Positions 1 to 10,665 of a stretch of 64,000 nt of DNA are shown here, one piece after another. How positions within the stretch are numbered: the first letter of the stretch is position 1; each line of letters opens with the position of its first letter. The position numbers were made by a program, and so were the translations under genes. Source of the DNA: Parachlorella kessleri (Eukaryota; Chlorophyta; Trebouxiophyceae; Chlorellales; Chlorellaceae); NCBI GenBank assembly GCA_001598975.1, contig BBXU01000961.1, forward strand, positions 1-64,000, in the 5' to 3' direction. Under the pieces are notes generated by a model. That model was not told the origin of the DNA. It saw only the letters and a list, made by a program, of their open reading frames with translations, and made no database searches.

Positions 1-1825
1 CACGAGCACCAGGTTGCACCCTCAATTATGCACACCCTACCAGGAGCCAGCCCACAGATACGTCTTTTCCCAAGTACAATGGCGCCAAGGAAGGCAAGGC
101 GTGCCCCAACGGGCACGGGTACAGCTAGTAGGCCTAGCCGTGACCACCCTTGCTGGGATTACCCTTGGACCCAAGGCCTGCTCCCCTTGGCACTGGATGT
201 GCGCCTCCGAGCGTGTATAAGTGTACAGTACTGCCTTAAGAGTGCCTAGACAACCCTGAACTGTCCAGTAAGGGGGCACCTGCGACCCAAGTTGCCTTCA
301 GGATGGTGGAGCGCAACCTTGGCCGTTGAATTAATAAAACGCCTAGGAGTGCAGAGGGGGTTTGTTCATTGATGCCTGCTGCCAGGACAGTGCGAGACAA
401 GGAACCCTGTTGGTAAGAATCCATTGGTTCTCATCGGATACCCTGCCTTGTGTGCCACAAGTGCAAATGCCTGCTGCACGCCCAGGCGGTTGAAAGAGTA
501 GACCGAGGACTTGACATATTCACAGCTCTTTTATTGCGGCACTGATTAGCAGGCCATGACTGTCAAAGCTCCGAGGGCAGCCTCAGGAAGAAGTTGATGA
601 CGATGTGGGCATCTTAAGTTACTATTCGTGGGCCGCTGGCCGTCTGAAAAGGGCAGGGAAGCAAGAGGGAGATGCACATGGCACCAGTGCTTGCTGACTG
701 ATACGTGGCTCCAAGCTTGTGCAGGGTCATTGGCACTGATCAGCGCTGTGCCTCCACTGGGCAGACGCCGCACACAAGTTCCTGCCCTGTTCAGATTGCA
801 ACCCGAAAGTACGCTGCATCTGTACTCAAGACCGGTTGTACAACTCGCACTTGCCACGTCCGCAGAATCGATGGAAGGGAAGGTTCCTCAGCATGGCATC
901 TTTCCCGCAGCGGCACTCCACCTAGGTGCACCTGCACCCCTTCTTACTCAGCAGGCTGAAATGACAGCAAGGTTCATTCTCCTGGGCTTGCAGACTTGTT
1001 CGATCGAGTTGTATTGGAATGCGTAGTCAAGACTTGCCGCGCGATTTGTGACCCCGGCGTGTTAATGGTATGGTCCGCGGGTTGACCTCCTCAAAGCCGT
1101 GGGCGGCGACCAGTACTCTTTATCTCGCAATCTGCCTTACAGGCCTACTAGCCTCCTTCTTCTCTGCTCTTACCACTGTGAAAGGGGACAGACACTGGGC
1201 AGCAAGCGGCACTGGCGCAACCATCCCAGGTGCGGTGCCGATGTTTGGGAGCTCGTTCTGGCAAGCAAGTGAGATAGCCGTGATGGATTCCCTTGTGCAC
1301 TGATCAGTTCCAGCGGTGCCGGTCAGTGCCTTAAGGGCAACAAAGGGTCATCAACTCGCCGGACTTCGGCGGCTCCGTGCAGGACTCCTCGGCTACAGGA
1401 TACAAGTCTTCGCATAACGACTAAAACAGCTTGTCCGCAGAGTACGTGTATGTCCGGGGGTGCGCAATGCTTTACAAGTGCATGACAGACCGACGCTGTA
1501 TTCTTTCGTACTCGTTCGCGTGCGTTGCACAGCCAAACCCAGGAGTGCCGGCCGCACTGGGGGCTGCCGGCGGTTCACGGCCAAGCGCCTGACAGCGCTT
1601 CGCGCCCACCTGTGCCTGCAGGAACTAACCTACCACCCAGTTTGATGGCGTCAACACTGGTTGCGAGTGACGAGCAGGTAGGCCAGCTGACAGGTTGGAG
1701 TTGTGACCTGTGGCATGTTACAGGTGCATGCCGCAGGCTGACTTGGTGCATGCCGCAGGCTGACCACATCTGCGAAACAGCAAAGCCGCCATAGGTCCAG
1801 CTTACGACTACAATGGTGCCTGCAG
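1..1825. other. No gene resolved (5' flank of the SBP2-like gene)
   Basis: No open frame here shows a recognisable motif, and no splice-consistent chain could be joined. The missing 5' exon or exons of the downstream SBP2-like gene probably lie here, because its first visible frame enters through an acceptor (TGCAG) ending at 1825. A 20-bp direct repeat sits at 1723-1764. Confidence 0.5.
1723..1764. repeat. Tandem duplication, 22-bp period
   Basis: The 20-mer GGTGCATGCCGCAGGCTGAC occurs at 1723-1742 and again at 1745-1764, separated by two bases. It lies just upstream of the first visible SBP2 exon and probably in non-coding DNA. It looks like slippage duplication; no function is suggested. 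Confidence 0.8.
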
Positions 1826-4800
1826 GCGCCAGCCGCCCCGTCAAGCCTTCTTCCAGGGTCCTTCCTTGGGACCCTGGCCACCGATGACCTCCTCCACTAC
1901 GGCCTGCTGAGCCAGACCGGCTGTGCCTCGGTGCAGCAGCACCTGGCGGAGGCGCCAGCGCCCAAGCAGGTGCTGCTGGACAAGCTCTTCACCTCGCTGG
2001 CAGCGCTGCAAGACGCCAAGAAGGCGGCAGGCGCCGCCGCGCAGGCCAGGGCCGCCACCCCCTCCCCGCCCTCCGAGGCCTGCGGCCCCCCCGCCATGAG
2101 GCAGTCGCCCTTTGAGGTGGCCCTGCTGTCCCAGCTGTCCCAGCTGGACCTGGGAGCAGAGGCGTCCAGGTGGGTGGAGCAGGCAGCTGGCCCTAGGTCG
2201 CACAGAGTAACCCCGCACTGGGCTGTTCCCATGGATATGAAGGGAAGTGCTGTCGGTGCCTCTTGGGTCTCCACCGTGCTTGCGTGCTTTGATAAGCGTG
2301 TAGGGTCCGGTGCAGTGACAGGAGCAGCCAAGTCGGTCAAGAGCTTGCACTGGCAACACCACCCTGACCATGGTGCCCCCCCAGCCTGCTTCAGCTGACG
2401 ATGCCTTCCACTTGTGCTGGTGCAGCCCCACTGGCCCGCTGTCCCGCGAGGAGAGCCTGGTGTCCCTCCCAAGCTCGGCCCTGTCCCAGACCCAGGCCCC
2501 CACCTCTCATGCACAGCGCGCACCCCACCACCAGATCTCCAACATACCCTCCGCTGTGCACGCCAACATGGCCGGCTGCCGGCCGCCGCCCCCTCCTGCC
2601 CGTGTTGCCGCCGGTGGCAACCTGCTGGGCGCAGCAGGCATGGCACAGCAGCAGTGCGCCTCCCACGGTGCTGCTCTGGCTGCTCTGAACGGCCAGCTGC
2701 TGGGCAGCCTGCCCGCCAACATGCACCCAGCCTCGGTGCTGCCATCACCACAGGTAGGGGGGAAGCAACTGGGCATGTCTGATGGAACTTCCTGCCCTAC
2801 CGGTGGACTCCCTGGTTGCGCTTCGTCCCTATGCCCTAGGCGTGCCCTGCATTATACCCGTACAGCTGGCTGTGCTCAACCCTGAACCCACTGCTTGCTA
2901 ACTGCATCCCAGCCTGCTTGCGCCTATTTAATCTCCCTGGCCCGGCGCCTGCCTGCCTGCAGCTGCAGCAGCCTTGCATGCCTGCCTCCTACCCGCTGCT
3001 CATGCGGGAAGCCGTGGCCCCCGCTCACGCCCTCCAGTACCTGCAGCAGCAGGTGCTCTGGCAGCAGGTGCAGCAGCACCAGCACCAGCAGGCGATGGCC
3101 GCGGCTCTGCAGCAGCAGCAGCCCGAGGAATGCCTTGTCGGCCCGGCTGGCCAGTACCAGTCGTACTGCTCGCAGGCAAGCCCCCCCTCGGTCCTCACCT
3201 CCTGCCTCATCACACCTTCCTCAAAGCCAGTCACGTGCAGTGCTAGCCAAGTATCAGATGCACTTGTGCTGTCAGGATGTTTTGGCGCACACCTTTCCCC
3301 TTACTCACCACGACTGTTGTGCCTCACCTGACACAAGCTGCGTCCCTGCTGCTGCAACAACCCAAGGTAGTGTCATTGCCCCTCACTCCATGGTGGTTTT
3401 ATCCTACCTCTGAAACCAGGACCTGTCAAATGCATGCTTGCAGTTTATTAGTGACGAGATGAACCTGGTCTCCCAGTGCCTGCTGGCCAAGCTGAAGATG
3501 CTGCAGCAGGCTGACCCTGTGCAAGGCATGTGGTCCAAGCGCTTCTTCTGCTCAATCAAGGAGGTGGGTCCTGTCGCTGCCCTGGGGTACTTGAGGGAAG
3601 CATGCTTCAGGTCTGCTGTCTGCTTGGTGTTGCACCGACCAAGGCACAGTTGACTGCATGGTGAGACCTATGCCTCTATGCCTGGCATGCCCTAAAGCTG
3701 CAGCCAGCTGCTGCCCTCTTGCAAGTCAGCCAAGCCAGCCCCAGCTTGCACAGCTTCCCCTCATCCGGCCTTCCCTCCTGCTTGTGCCCATTGGCGGAGA
3801 GCTGCACTCAACAAAGACGAGGAAGCACCTACCCTCGGAGCGCCAAGCCTTCCTGGCCGGCCACTGCCGCCCGCCACTGCTCCACCCTGCCCTGCTTTCC
3901 TCCCCTCCCCGCCCGCCCCCGCAGGTGTCCAAGGTGGTCCACCGCGCCAAGTGCATCATCGTGGCGCCCGACGTCAAGCCCAACCCGGCGGCGCACATCA
4001 ACCCCGTGAGGATGCTGGTGCAAGTGCTGCACTGCGCGGAGCTGTACGGCGTGCCCGTCGTGTTTGCGCTCTCCCGCCGCGGCATCGGACAGGTGTGTGA
4101 CCCCCCCCCCACCCCCCCCCGCCTGTGTGATGGTTGGTGACAGATAGTGGCAAGGATCAAGCAGATCAAGCAGAGCAGCGGCAGCAGCTGTCAGGTAGCC
4201 TGGCTTCTGCGTGCATGCTCGGTACTGCTTCTCTGTGTTCAATGTCGGTAGCCAGGTCTGGTTCCAGCCCACCCCCTCCAATATACAGCAGCAGATGACC
4301 TCGCAAGAGCTGTGGCCAGATGTTGCAAGCAGCAGCTGAGTGTCAGGACAGTTCTATTGATGGAGAGCCCTGCCCTGGCACCTCACCAGCTGTCCTGCCA
4401 TGCTGCAGGTGTTTGGCCGCGACAAGAGCATGAGCATCGTGGCTGTGATGTCGGCCGACCAGTGCCAGGCAGAGTTCGGAGCCATGATGCAGCTCTCACA
4501 GCAGGTGCGCGTCTCACAGTAGATCAGTGTGCCTAGGTAGTTACGAGGTGCCTGTCTGACAGTGAGTGTGCCTAGGTAGCGCTAAAGGGACGGCAGCCGT
4601 GAGGGCCTCCCACCTTGCTTGTGTACACACAGCCTCCCCACACTCCCCAGCCCACACACACTGGGTGGGGCTACAGCATACTGCGCGCTGCCACCTACAT
4701 GTGCTTGCCTGGTAATAATACCACACATGCTGGGCACGTGCGTGGAAGGGGAAGCAGGGAGGGTGGTGCGGGACTTGTGCCCCTGCACACCATTCTCGCT

Positions 4801-4947
4801 TAGGTCTGCTGTGCTTCCTTCCGGCTACGCCTTTGCCCTTGAGGCCTGGGCGGATCTATTTATTCTTTGATTTGCCGTGCTTCCTGGGTGCAGGGGCGGG
4901 CAGCCTACCTCCTGCAGCGGGGTGGCCTGCGCCACCACGCTATGTAA
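1826..4947 (+). CDS. SECISBP2: SECIS-binding protein 2-like (L7Ae RNA-binding domain), 5' end unresolved
   Basis: Phase-consistent exons: 1826-2169, 2426-2753, 2963-3175, 3444-3563, 3925-4092, 4409-4504, 4894-4947 (stop 4945-4947). The C-terminal half is an L7Ae/SBP2 RNA-binding domain. It shows KRFFCSIKEVSKVVHRAKCI, then PVVFALSRRGIGQVFGRDK, then MSIVAVMSADQCQAEFGAMM and RAAYL. This order matches animal SBP2 (K-C-V-I-I-S-P, PFVFALNRKALGR, VSVVGIF) much better than eL8, eL30 or NHP2. In that family the domain binds the kink-turn of SECIS elements in selenoprotein mRNAs and works with the Sec-specific elongation factor to decode UGA. The N-terminal part is low complexity, rich in Gln, Ala and Pro, and is probably disordered. 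The exon ending at 3175 has a CAG|GCAAGC junction (GC donor), or alternatively runs to a weak GT at 3190. No in-frame start ATG was found, so the N-terminus is missing. The domain call is firm; the exact exon ends are less so. Confidence 0.8.
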
Positions 4948-7170
4948 CTCTAGAGCCAGTCCAGTGGTGACCGCTCCTAGCGGTGAGTGGGAAGGCTAGT
5001 GAGACACACAGGGGTCCTGTCCCCTGGTATTGAGAGTCCCTGCAGTCTGTCGTAGGGCTGCACTGGCAGTTCTTTCGGGGTGCCTGTCACAGATTTGGCA
5101 GGCAGGGTTTTCCATCAGGAAACCATTGTGAGGACAACTTGGCGGCCATCTACCTTTTTCGTACTTTTCGTACTTTCCTTCTACCTTCCCTTCTTTGCAA
5201 TGCGCTCCATGTGGGGCATGCATGGCTATACTGTACGTGACTGCAATGACCATACCTTTCAGCATGTCAGCTTTGCCAGTGGTAGGCTCTATGCCGCGGC
5301 AAGCTTGGCGAAGGTGCCAAGTCTCTAGTGGACTGAAAAACAAGCATCGCAAACGGGGTGTGTCTTTCTTGTGTGCACACGGTTTTGGCAAGTGGCAAGG
5401 AAACACCGCTGCGTGCGGGGTAGGGGTTACTGTGGCCCATATTGCCTTCTTGCTCCTAGCTAAAGGAACATCACCACGTTGCAAGAGCTGCAAGGGACGA
5501 GAGTCTTTCCCATCTGCTGTGGGGTTTGCTTTTGCAGTGGCGGGAGTATTTGCACCTAGTCCTTTAAACCGACAGCTCGCCCATGTTGACTGTACTCAAC
5601 AGATGTCCTTGATCCGTTGCAATCGCTTGTAGGCGAGCCTTCCACTTTGTCTGTCTTTGAGTACCCTCTATTACAGTGTTTGTCTACCACTTTTGCTACC
5701 CATCTGAACTAACTATGTATGCGTCCAAATGGGGTTGGGGGGCAGTGAGTTGTAGCTCCATGTGTGGCATCGCATCAGGTGCTATTGGAGAGTTGTATGT
5801 GTTGTCTGCCCCCGGGGAACCATCGTTGTACTTTGCTTCTGGCCAACCTGCTCAGTACTCCTTCTCGGTTTGCGTGATCCTAGGCCTGTGTGGGCACGTG
5901 GTGGCACTAGCATGTCTTGGCCACCAAGTAAGTCTGTGGTTACTGCTTTCAGCCTGGCACCGAGCCAGTTTGAGTTTCCAAGCCAGTTTGTGTTTGAGGG
6001 GTTAGAGGGTTATAAGCATTGGCCCCTCGTAGGAGCTTCCATAGCAGAGCGAGTACGTCTGGTCAGCTGCTGTGAGTTGGGTGAGGGTTTGCCACCCCAA
6101 TCATCGAGCGCACCCAGTGTGTTAGGGCAGGAAGTGGTGCTTACCAGAATGCCTGCACAGCAAGGCAGTGAAGCGTGCATGGAGTTGGTAATTTTATTTG
6201 CCTGCCAGTGTGCAGGCTGTAGTTACCTACAGCTATGCTCGCCGTATAGTGGGGTGCCCTTTGTCAGAATGGGTGGGGCCAGCAACTCGTATGACAAGTT
6301 AATTCTTTATATCTCTGATTCTTGTGCTTGTGTTTGTCAAAGCTTAAGGGTATGTTTCTCCATATGCCATTTTTCCTTCTTGCTATTGGCCCATGGGCCC
6401 TACAATGTGCCATATTTCCATTTAGCCCCATGATGTGTGCCAACACTGGCTCCAGCCGCTTGTGCTGTTGTGCTGTTGCTCTGACGAGAGGGCCTTGGCA
6501 CGATTTTGGAATCCTCTTACCCATTTCCACTGAACACTATTTTTAACAAATGCCTTCAGCAAGTACCACAGTAGAACAGAACTCAGTCTCACCACCCCTG
6601 CTGCGACACTCAAGTTTACAAAAAAGAAGAGACTTGAGATGGCCTAGCTGGGGCCCAACTGATTACTTGGTTCCCAGAAACATCATCATCACCAAGCTTT
6701 GCCTTAGGGAGAGCACAGCCAGCAGGGAGCGTAGTATGCGGTCACACCAGACTACCATCTCTGGCCCTGCACAGCCTAGTGCTTCTCACCGCACCCCCCC
6801 GTCATTTGTGGGCCCCTGCACTTCCCTGCATGTACCCTGACAGCACTCCTGCAAACCCCAGCCAGCGGCCACACCACCCAGCGACACAAGCCCCGCATGA
6901 GTGAGCCAGCCTGGATGCGCCCCAGCATGGAAAGCATCGCCAGGTGGAAGGCCTCCAGGCATGCGCCCGCCGCACAGCAACCCCTTGCACTCCGGGCAAC
7001 CAGCTGGTGGCCCAACCCACCAGCCAGGCAGCCGCGGGTGGCTGACGGCTGCACCCACCCAGCAGCCATGCATGCGAGATAACACGAGCCCGTCGGATTG
7101 GAGCAAGCCAGCAGTAGTGTCCCCAACAGCCAATGCAACCATGCCAGATTTCCTGGCCCAGGAAGGATCT
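4948..7170. other. Intergenic / 3' UTR region between convergent genes
   Basis: This 2.2-kb stretch separates the SBP2-like gene (+) from the RINGv gene (-), whose stop codons face each other. I see no convincing coding exon in 4948-6800. The stretch 6820-7170 on the minus strand may contain an alternative last exon of the RINGv gene (see that entry). Confidence 0.5.
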
Positions 7171-8677
7171 TCAGCGGGGTTGTCTCATGAAGATTCCGTG
7201 TGCCTTGCTAAGGAGCCTGAGCCCACCTCCCAGTGACCAAAGCACCCAGCGGCACACACCGCGCGCCAGGCCAGCCTGTGCGCCGCAGAGTCCCCACAGC
7301 AGCGCAAAGGGAGGGGCCGCCACGCACATGCCCAGAGCAGACACGGCCCACAGTGGCAGCGCCAGCGTGTTGCGCACTCCGTATGGCAAAGGGAGGCCGC
7401 TAATGGCTTTCCGCATGTCCCATGCTGCCCGATCAGGATAGAAGCCAAAGAGGTAGATGAAACCACACTGCAGGCAGGCAACAAGGCGGACGAGGGCAGT
7501 CAGTGGTGCGTGCGCCGGGCACGACATAAAGCAAGGCTGGCTGGTGCCCTGGCTGCTTAGCTGCTTAGCTGCTAGCTGGTACTAGGGACCAGGGCCATGC
7601 ATTGCTGACACTGCCGCGGGCACCACTGCCTGGGGTGCTGCCATGCACCCTGCAACTCCACACTAGTATGTGCCTGTTGCCCCTGATGTTGAGACCTCCT
7701 CCATGCGTCTACAACCCCAGCCCTCCCAGAACTAGTTGCGCAGCACCGGTGGGACTTACGCTGCCGTAGAAAGCGCCCGGCGGCCTCGCGAGCCTGCTGC
7801 CCAAGCCCGCAAGTACAAGCTGTGGCCACTGGGGCGCCAGTGCTGCAAGGGGGTCCTTCCGTGCCTCCATGAACAATCTCGGCACGTCGCCCAGGCTGCT
7901 TAGGCTGCCACGCACGCTGTGCACCATGCCCGAGAGGGCTGCTCCCAGCAGGTAGCTGTTTATGACTGGGTTGTTGTGCAGCGTTGTTAGGCGGAGTAGG
8001 GTGGGAACTGGCCGCGGCTGCCTGGTATCTGGGTTAGCCTCAAGCGAGGGGTCCTCCAGCGGTGCTCTGCCTGCAAGGTAGGCAGTGCCACAGCAGAAAA
8101 CTCCTCCTGGCTTGCTAGTGGATGCATGGGCAAAGGATTTTATACGCCAGGATGCTCTTTGTGTCTTTTACAATGCAGCAGGCCCGGAAATACACATGGT
8201 GCAGTGGCTGGGCCAGGCGTATTTCGCTCCCGCATCGATTCTAGGTGGGAGGCAGGGCATCTTCCGCAGCACTCACATATCTCACAGAGCAGGGGACCCC
8301 AGGAATAAGGAGTGCGCTGGCGGCACAGGGCAGCCCACTCTTGCAGGCAGTGCTGGTGTATCGCTGCCATGCTGCCCCGGCACTGACAGGGTGACACCAA
8401 GGCACCACCTGCAGACAAACATTCGCCTGCAGTGTAGAGTAGCCTGCCAAGGCCTGTCTTCACCTTGTCTTCTCTTCCGTTCACAGAAGTGTGAACGAGC
8501 CTTTCCCCTGTATCCATGGGCTCAAGCCCCTGGCGCACCTGGCTCGTCGTCTGCTTCTCCCCAGCACACTCGACAGATCAAGGGAGCCGCATCTGCAGAT
8601 AAAGCAGCCATCGACCCCTCCTTTTCAGCACCTCCCGGACCTGACATGTGTGTTTCCCGAGAGTGCCAGCTGACCAT
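7171..8677 (-). CDS. RING-CH (RINGv, MARCH-type) E3 ubiquitin ligase-like membrane protein A
   Basis: Minus-strand exons: 8677-8539 (ATG at 8677), 8408-8277, 8070-7760, 7467-7171, giving about 292 residues. All splice phases agree. The RINGv domain is spread over three exons. ICRVCWGEADDEPG gives the first Cys pair, SPCQCRGSMAAIHQHCLQEW gives C-x-C-x7-H-x2-C, and LLCEICRAPL gives the last pair. This is the C4HC3 spacing of MARCH-type ligases, which usually sit in membranes and ubiquitinate other membrane proteins. Exon 4 encodes hydrophobic segments (GFIYLFGF; LALPLWAVSALGMCVAA), consistent with membrane insertion. The 3' end is uncertain: a donor at 7226/7225 could instead splice to sequence around 6850-7050, which encodes a similar CRWVVWPLAG motif. 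It is divergent from the RINGv gene at 8900. Confidence 0.82.
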
Positions 8678-8899
8678 GCAACGTTCTTAGTTGCAAAATT
8701 TCTTTGCGTGATGTGAACAAGGGCTTCTGCGTTTGTTAAGACCATCGGTGCCAGCGTGTGCGAGACAGTCTCCCTCCAGCGCCCTAAGCTCTGTCGCCAG
8801 ACACATTCGTCCTGCTTTGATGTCCCTGACTAAAACACCTTCGTCGATGGTAGTGCCAAGCCCTGACCAGCCTTTGCTGACGCCCGGACGACCGGAACC
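8678..8899. promoter_or_regulatory. Shared intergenic region of two divergent RINGv genes
   Basis: Only 222 bp separate the two inferred start codons (8677 on minus, 8900 on plus). Both promoters and both 5' UTRs must fit here or overlap, unless one start codon is further upstream. No TATA box is visible on either strand. Shared or co-ordinated transcription is an inference from the spacing. Confidence 0.5.
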
Positions 8900-10665
8900 A
8901 TGACGGGTCATGGCACGCCTCTGCATCTAGCCAGCTTGACAGGTGCACGAAACAAAGCGCTGCGCAGTGCCGGGGGATTGGTAATGGCAGTGCGCTTGCA
9001 AATTAGCCTCGTACTACACCCGTAGCACAAGCCCTGCTTACCCTAACTCAAGCGTTTCAAAACAAGCCCAGCATCTCTACCTACTCAACGAACCTGCCAC
9101 TGTATTTAGGCTTTGCCGATCCTCAAAGACCACACCTTAGTCAAACCTCCTACCTGCCTGCAGGCCCGGCGGCGGCCCCCACCTGCCGCATCTGCTGGGA
9201 GGGAGACGACAACCCTGCCACCTCACCCCTGCTGTCCAAGACCTGCAGCTGCGCAGGCAGCCTGGCACACATCCATGCCCGGTGCCTGCTGCAGTGGCAG
9301 CGCCTAGCGGCAGACCCACACACCTGTGCCACCTGCAAGGGGCCCGTCACTGTGCCTGCTGCTGTAGCAGCCCGGGTGCGCCTGCCGCCCCGCTGGCTTG
9401 CCTGGCTGCAGCAGCAGGCCGAGCTGGCAAAGCGGAACCCCTGGAAGGAACTGTTCAAGTGGTGGCACCGGGGTGTGGGCTGCATGGGTGTGCTCTATGC
9501 TGCAGCCTACAGCCAGCGTGCCGTGGTGGAAGCGCCCGGGGTGGCGGTACACATTCGGGACCTGCCCCTCCGCCAGGCCAGGTAAGCAACGAGGGGATAG
9601 AAAGGGCCAAGCAGGAGCCTCTGGGCTCGCAAGAAGCTGCACTACATGTGCTGCTTGCTTTGCATATCCAAGACCTTAGCTTGGGTCTCTGCAACAGCGC
9701 TCCCAAAGCGCAGCAGTTCACGCAGGCAGCGGTGACCTGGGGTGAAGCTCCGATCCGGCGAATCCAGTCCAACTCGCATACTCGCCTGGCTCCCCTCCCT
9801 CCTCAGCTGCTGAACACCCAAGCCCTGACCCTGCCTGCCGGCTGCCTGGCCGCAGGTGGCAGCTGCTGGCGGGTGCCGCAGCCGCGTCGGTGCTGCAGCA
9901 GGCCTGGCTGCCCTGGCTCGAAACGCCTCAGCGCATGCTGCGCCTGCATTCGCTGTGCTATGCTGGCGGCGTCTTCCTGGACCTAGCGGGGCTGCACCTG
10001 GGGCAGGCCCTGGCAGGGGCCAGCGCCCTGGGCAGCATGGCAGCACCTGTGGCCACTGGGGTATGCAAGACGGTGACATTTGCAGGTGGGTGGGCTGGCA
10101 CTGATAGCCATCTGCTTCTGGGTTCGAGTACAAAGCCTGGGCTCCTGCTGGGCACTGCGAAAGCAGAGTCGGTTTGGCGCCTGTGTGTCCTGCAGCGAGT
10201 GCACGCTTGCGCGCTTGTGGCCGACATGGATGGTGCCACCCATGCCCTGGGCTGTAGCACATCTTGCAGCAGCGTGAGGTGGGCGGAGCACGCCGCCGGG
10301 CCCTCATGGGCTGTATGTGCCCATGTCCCCTTCACATCGAGTGTGGCAGCAGGGCAGGGCATGACTGCAGCATGCGCACCAAGGTGTGGGCCATGCGCTG
10401 TGCAGGCGTGGCGCTGCAGATGGCGGCAGTGCAACACCTGCACCCCCTCCAGCAGCTGCTCTCTGGCTACTGGCAGGGCGCCTCGGCAGCCTGTGGCGCC
10501 ACAGGCCAGCTGCTGCTGCGGCCTGCGCGTGCTGTGCTGGGCCTGCTGGGCTGCGGCGACGGTGGCGCTGTGGGACAGCTGGTGCACGCCACGACGCGCA
10601 TGCTGCCCTTCATCATGCACAGCGTGGCACACTCCCTCGCACTGGCTGGCTGCTGGGGGCTGTGA
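8900..10665 (+). CDS. RING-CH (RINGv, MARCH-type) E3 ubiquitin ligase-like membrane protein B
   Basis: Exons: 8900-8942, 9164-9581, 9856-10060, 10270-10665 (stop 10663-10665), giving about 353 residues. The first exon is short (14 codons) but joins in phase. Exon 2 opens with the complete RINGv domain: CRICWEGDD, then TCSCAGSLAHIHARCLLQWQ (C-x-C-x7-H-x2-C), then CATCKGPV. Its composition and spacing match the C4HC3 ligase class, which recruits E2 enzymes to membrane substrates. The rest is Ala/Leu/Gln-rich with several hydrophobic stretches, for example around SLCYAGGVFLDLAGL and the C-terminal LPFIMHSVAHSLALAG. These could be weak membrane segments or amphipathic helices. It is a paralogue of the gene on the opposite strand, sharing the RINGv spacing and the C-R-[IV]-C-W-x-E start. 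A TGTAA lies at 11419-11423. The 10061/10270 intron was chosen because other donors give stops. Confidence 0.8.

Noticed and set aside
1841..2751. Minus-strand open frames of 220 and 284 residues opposite the SBP2-like gene
   Set aside because: They overlap the plus-strand exons that join in phase to the L7Ae domain. Low-complexity GC-rich sequence keeps both strands open by chance.
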